DNA of 64,000 nucleotides from Gillisella vitis (lineage in GTDB: Bacteria > Pseudomonadota > Alphaproteobacteria > Rhizobiales > Rhizobiaceae): the NCBI RefSeq assembly GCF_001541345.2, contig NZ_LMVL02000006.1, positions 275,416-339,415 of the forward strand. The letters run 5' to 3'. Made by a program: the position numbers and the translations under genes. The notes below the pieces were generated by a model. It saw only the letters and a program-made list of their open reading frames with translations. It did not search any database and was not told the DNA's origin. Positions 61,878 through 64,000 of this stretch are shown in pieces; position 1 is the stretch's first letter, and the number at the start of each line of letters is the position of its first letter.

Positions 61878-62887
61878 TGGAAACCTCTCCTGCGTGTGGG
61901 CTTGTCGATAGCTTCGGTCGCCGGGTCAGCTATCTCAGGCTTTCGGTGACGGACCGCTGCGATCTGCGCTGCGTCTATTGCATGTCGGAGCGGATGACCT
62001 TCATGCCGCGGCGGGATATTCTTTCGTTGGACGAATTGGCGCGTGTTGCCCACGCCTTCATCCGTATCGGTGTGCGTAAGATACGGATTACGGGGGGAGA
62101 GCCGCTCGTGCGAAAGGGTGTCATCGACCTCTTCCGCAGTCTCTCGCCATGTCTGCAAGACGGATCCTTGCAGGAACTGACGCTGACGACCAATGGCACT
62201 CGCCTTGCCGAACATGCTCGGGATCTGGCAATTGCGGGTGTGCGGCGGGTCAACATTTCCCTGGATACGCTCGATCCGCATCGCTTCGCCGCTTTGACCC
62301 GTGGCGGGTCGCTCGCAACCGTGCTTGCGGGCATCGATGCCGCGCAGGATGCTGGTCTTGCGGTGAAGATCAACACGGTTGCACTACGTGGCAGCACGGA
62401 AGACGAGATCGATGACCTGATCTCCTTCGCCCACAGGCGCGGCATGGGCCTGACCCTGATTGAAACCATGCCGCTTGGAGAAACTGGAGAGGATCGGCTC
62501 GATCAGTATCTGCCGCTGGACCTTTTGCGTCGCCAGATCGAGGCGCGGTGGTCGCTGACGGATATCGGTCTGCGCACCGGTGGTCCCGCGCGCTACGCGA
62601 GGATTGCCGAAACCGGGGGCCTCATCGGGTTCATCACGCCCATGACGCATAATTTCTGCGAAAACTGCAATCGTGTGCGCGTCACCGCCGCGGGCGTGCT
62701 CCATACCTGTCTCGGACAGAACGATGCGGCGGATCTAAAGGAGGCCATACGCGCATCCGATAACAACACGATGCTGCTGGAGACAATCGCCCATGCTCTC
62801 AAGCACAAGCCCAAGGGGCACGACTTTGTCTTGGACCGGGCGCGGATTCCGCAGATCGCCCGCCACATGTCGGCGACCGGAGGGTGA
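61871..62887 (+). CDS. moaA: GTP 3',8-cyclase (molybdenum cofactor biosynthesis)
   Basis: 338 residues. Radical-SAM motif CDLRCVYCM (residues about 37-45) and the C-terminal [4Fe-4S] triad FCENCNRVRVTAAGVLHTC near 262-280, with TGG as last residues, all diagnostic of MoaA. It makes the first intermediate of molybdopterin from GTP. Start overlaps the flavoprotein stop by seven bases (ATG 61877 is an alternative). A moaA copy inside a molybdoenzyme operon would raise cofactor supply on demand; a housekeeping copy elsewhere is probable but not seen. Confidence 0.94.
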   Translation: MLMETSPACGLVDSFGRRVSYLRLSVTDRCDLRCVYCMSERMTFMPRRDILSLDELARVAHAFIRIGVRKIRITGGEPLVRKGVIDLFRSLSPCLQDGSLQELTLTTNGTRLAEHARDLAIAGVRRVNISLDTLDPHRFAALTRGGSLATVLAGIDAAQDAGLAVKINTVALRGSTEDEIDDLISFAHRRGMGLTLIETMPLGETGEDRLDQYLPLDLLRRQIEARWSLTDIGLRTGGPARYARIAETGGLIGFITPMTHNFCENCNRVRVTAAGVLHTCLGQNDAADLKEAIRASDNNTMLLETIAHALKHKPKGHDFVLDRARIPQIARHMSATGG

Positions 62888-63338
62888 CCACCACCGGTAC
62901 GCACAGGCGTGCCTAATCACGGGCAAGATTTATAATCTCTATAAAATACTTTTGAATTCAATGCACTGGAAAAGGTAGGCGGCGCGCGCCACAGAATTCA
63001 ACATAAAATTTCAATTTTATTAATTATCTGATTTTTATGGGTAAAAATCGATTTTTGGAAAGCCAAAATTCTCATTTTGTATCGCACAAAATGAATTTCT
63101 TCAGGTTGGATTCCACCGAATGACCGCAGTGAAATATTCGTCGCAAGCCGCCGAGCACGGGTGCACTCGATTCGCTTTCCTGATGGTATATAGACAACAA
63201 AATCAGGTATTCGTCCTTGTTCTTTTGTAGGGTTGGCTGAAGTAAATAGCTTCAGCCCATGAGGGGATTCAAAGCAGTCTGGGGCGGTTCATGAACTGCT
63301 TCATTTCAGGGCTTTGCAGCTCTCTTCGCTGATGTTAT
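62888..63338. other. Intergenic region between moaA and dinB
   Basis: About 450 AT-rich bases with several hairpins but no gene: GATTTTT-ATGGGT-AAAAATC (63030-63049), TCATTTTGT-ATCGC-ACAAAATGA (63072-63094) and GGCTGAAG-TAAATAG-CTTCAGCC (63235-63257). None has a T tract that would make a clear terminator. Low GC and multiple stems could hold a small RNA or an old repeat. Confidence 0.4.
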
Positions 63339-63353
63339 GTTCATTATTTGTTC
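63339..63353 (+). promoter_or_regulatory. LexA (SOS) box of dinB
   Basis: GTTC-ATTATTT-GTTC, an exact match to the direct-repeat GTTC-N7-GTTC LexA consensus of Rhizobiaceae and other alphaproteobacteria. It lies 78 bases before the dinB start. Confidence 0.85.
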
Positions 63354-63430
63354 CAGGCGCTTTTATGCGGCAGTCGGGATGTCAGGCAGTTTTATTCATG
63401 CGCGATAAAACACATCCTAGGGATCACGCC

Positions 63431-64000
63431 ATGACGAGTTCGGATGGGCCTGATACGGCCATGAGCCTCGATCGTTCGACCATCGTCTCTGTGCGCAAGA
63501 TTATCCATGTCGATATGGACGCTTTTTATGCCTCTGTTGAACAGCGCGACAATCCGCAGTTGCGCGGTAAACCCGTCGCCGTTGGCGGGTCCGCGGCCCG
63601 TGGCGTTGTGGCGGCTGCAAGTTATGAGGCGCGGGCCTTCGGCGTGCACTCGGCGATGCCCTCCGTGACCGCCAAGCGCAAGTGCCCGGATTTAATCTTC
63701 GTACCACCCCGCTTCGACGTCTACCGGCAGGTCTCCCACCAGATCCGCGAAATCTTCGCCGAATATACGCCGCTGATCGAGCCGTTGTCATTGGACGAAG
63801 CCTATCTCGATGTCACAGAAAATCTGAAGGGCATGGAGATCGCCACTGAGATCGCGCTGGAAATCCGGGCAAAGATTAAGGCAGCCACGGGTCTCAACGC
63901 CTCAGCCGGCATTTCCTACAACAAGTTTCTGGCAAAGATGGCAAGCGACCTGAATAAGCCGAATGGCCAGGCTGTCATCACGCCAAAAAACGGGCCAGGT
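63431..64000 (+). CDS. dinB: DNA polymerase IV, partial (N-terminal 190 residues)
   Basis: Y-family translesion polymerase running off the right edge. Start at ATG 63431 with AGGGA eight bases upstream; an in-frame ATG at 63398 has no site. Motif I VRKIIHVDMDAFYASVEQRDNP (residues 21-42) contains the metal-binding Asp, and PLSLDEAYLDVTENLKG (near 116) holds the second Asp-Glu pair. SAGISYNKFLAKMASDLNKP follows. It is preceded by a LexA box, so expression is DNA-damage induced. About 55% of the usual length is visible. Confidence 0.95.
   Translation, partial: MTSSDGPDTAMSLDRSTIVSVRKIIHVDMDAFYASVEQRDNPQLRGKPVAVGGSAARGVVAAASYEARAFGVHSAMPSVTAKRKCPDLIFVPPRFDVYRQVSHQIREIFAEYTPLIEPLSLDEAYLDVTENLKGMEIATEIALEIRAKIKAATGLNASAGISYNKFLAKMASDLNKPNGQAVITPKNGPG

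Noticed and set aside
1..64000. CRISPR arrays, rRNA, intact tRNA genes, replication origin
   Set aside because: No regularly spaced repeats, no rRNA or complete tRNA cloverleaf and no repABC or dnaA-box cluster were seen.

Overview
The window looks like a GC-rich alphaproteobacterial replicon, most likely from a member of the Rhizobiaceae (Rhizobium/Agrobacterium group). Pointers are a GTTC-N7-GTTC LexA box in front of dinB, a RIME-like intergenic repeat, the wealth of ABC uptake systems each paired with its own catabolic enzymes and regulator, and the class Ib ribonucleotide reductase set. No rRNA, intact tRNA, CRISPR array or prophage was seen. Genus level cannot be decided from this sequence alone.

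Layout: 1-3.8 kb is an organic-acid module (tctB-tctC tripartite transporter parts, IclR repressor, divergent 2-hydroxyacid dehydrogenase and RraA-like aldolase). 3.8-14.9 kb is a carbohydrate module (Gfo/Idh/MocA oxidoreductase, sugar-isomerase TIM barrel, ROK regulator, four-gene ABC importer and a divergent GH38 alpha-mannosidase). 15-17 kb holds a small hypothetical gene, an Old Yellow Enzyme and a divergent ArsR regulator with a clear operator palindrome. 17-21.4 kb is nrdHIEF behind a cobalamin riboswitch. 22-28.5 kb is a putrescine-type importer plus gamma-aminobutyraldehyde dehydrogenase in the order of E. coli ydcSTUV-ydcW, with a LysR regulator. 28.8-36.4 kb carries an MFS transporter, a broken nucleotidyltransferase gene, a membrane GGDEF-EAL protein, an exported CxxCH protein and a SARP-like regulator.

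36.5-43.3 kb is a decay zone: an alcohol dehydrogenase tail, a truncated helical protein, a peptide/nickel-type ABC operon whose binding-protein gene has a frameshifting internal deletion, a proline-racemase-family gene with lost N-terminus and internal deletion, and an XRE-cupin regulator tail on the opposite strand. 43.5-53 kb is an intact module combining an M20 amidohydrolase, a GAF protein, a ribose-type (CUT2) ABC importer and hydantoinase/oxoprolinase HyuA-HyuB. 53.4-56 kb has a DUF4394 exported protein divergent from an ECF sigma/anti-sigma pair. 56.1-56.9 kb is a dead IS6-family element with inverted repeats still readable. 57-62.9 kb is an AraC regulator divergent from a compact molybdoenzyme operon (Mo-bisMGD oxidoreductase, 7Fe-type ferredoxin, adrenodoxin-reductase-like flavoprotein, MoaA). 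The window ends inside dinB.

The points most worth a second look are the riboswitch-controlled class Ib reductase with a visible candidate expression platform, the self-contained NADPH-ferredoxin-molybdoenzyme-MoaA operon, and the CUT2 importer joined to HyuAB and an M20 enzyme, whose substrate is not predictable from sequence. All functions are assigned by motif and family recognition by eye; no database search was run.
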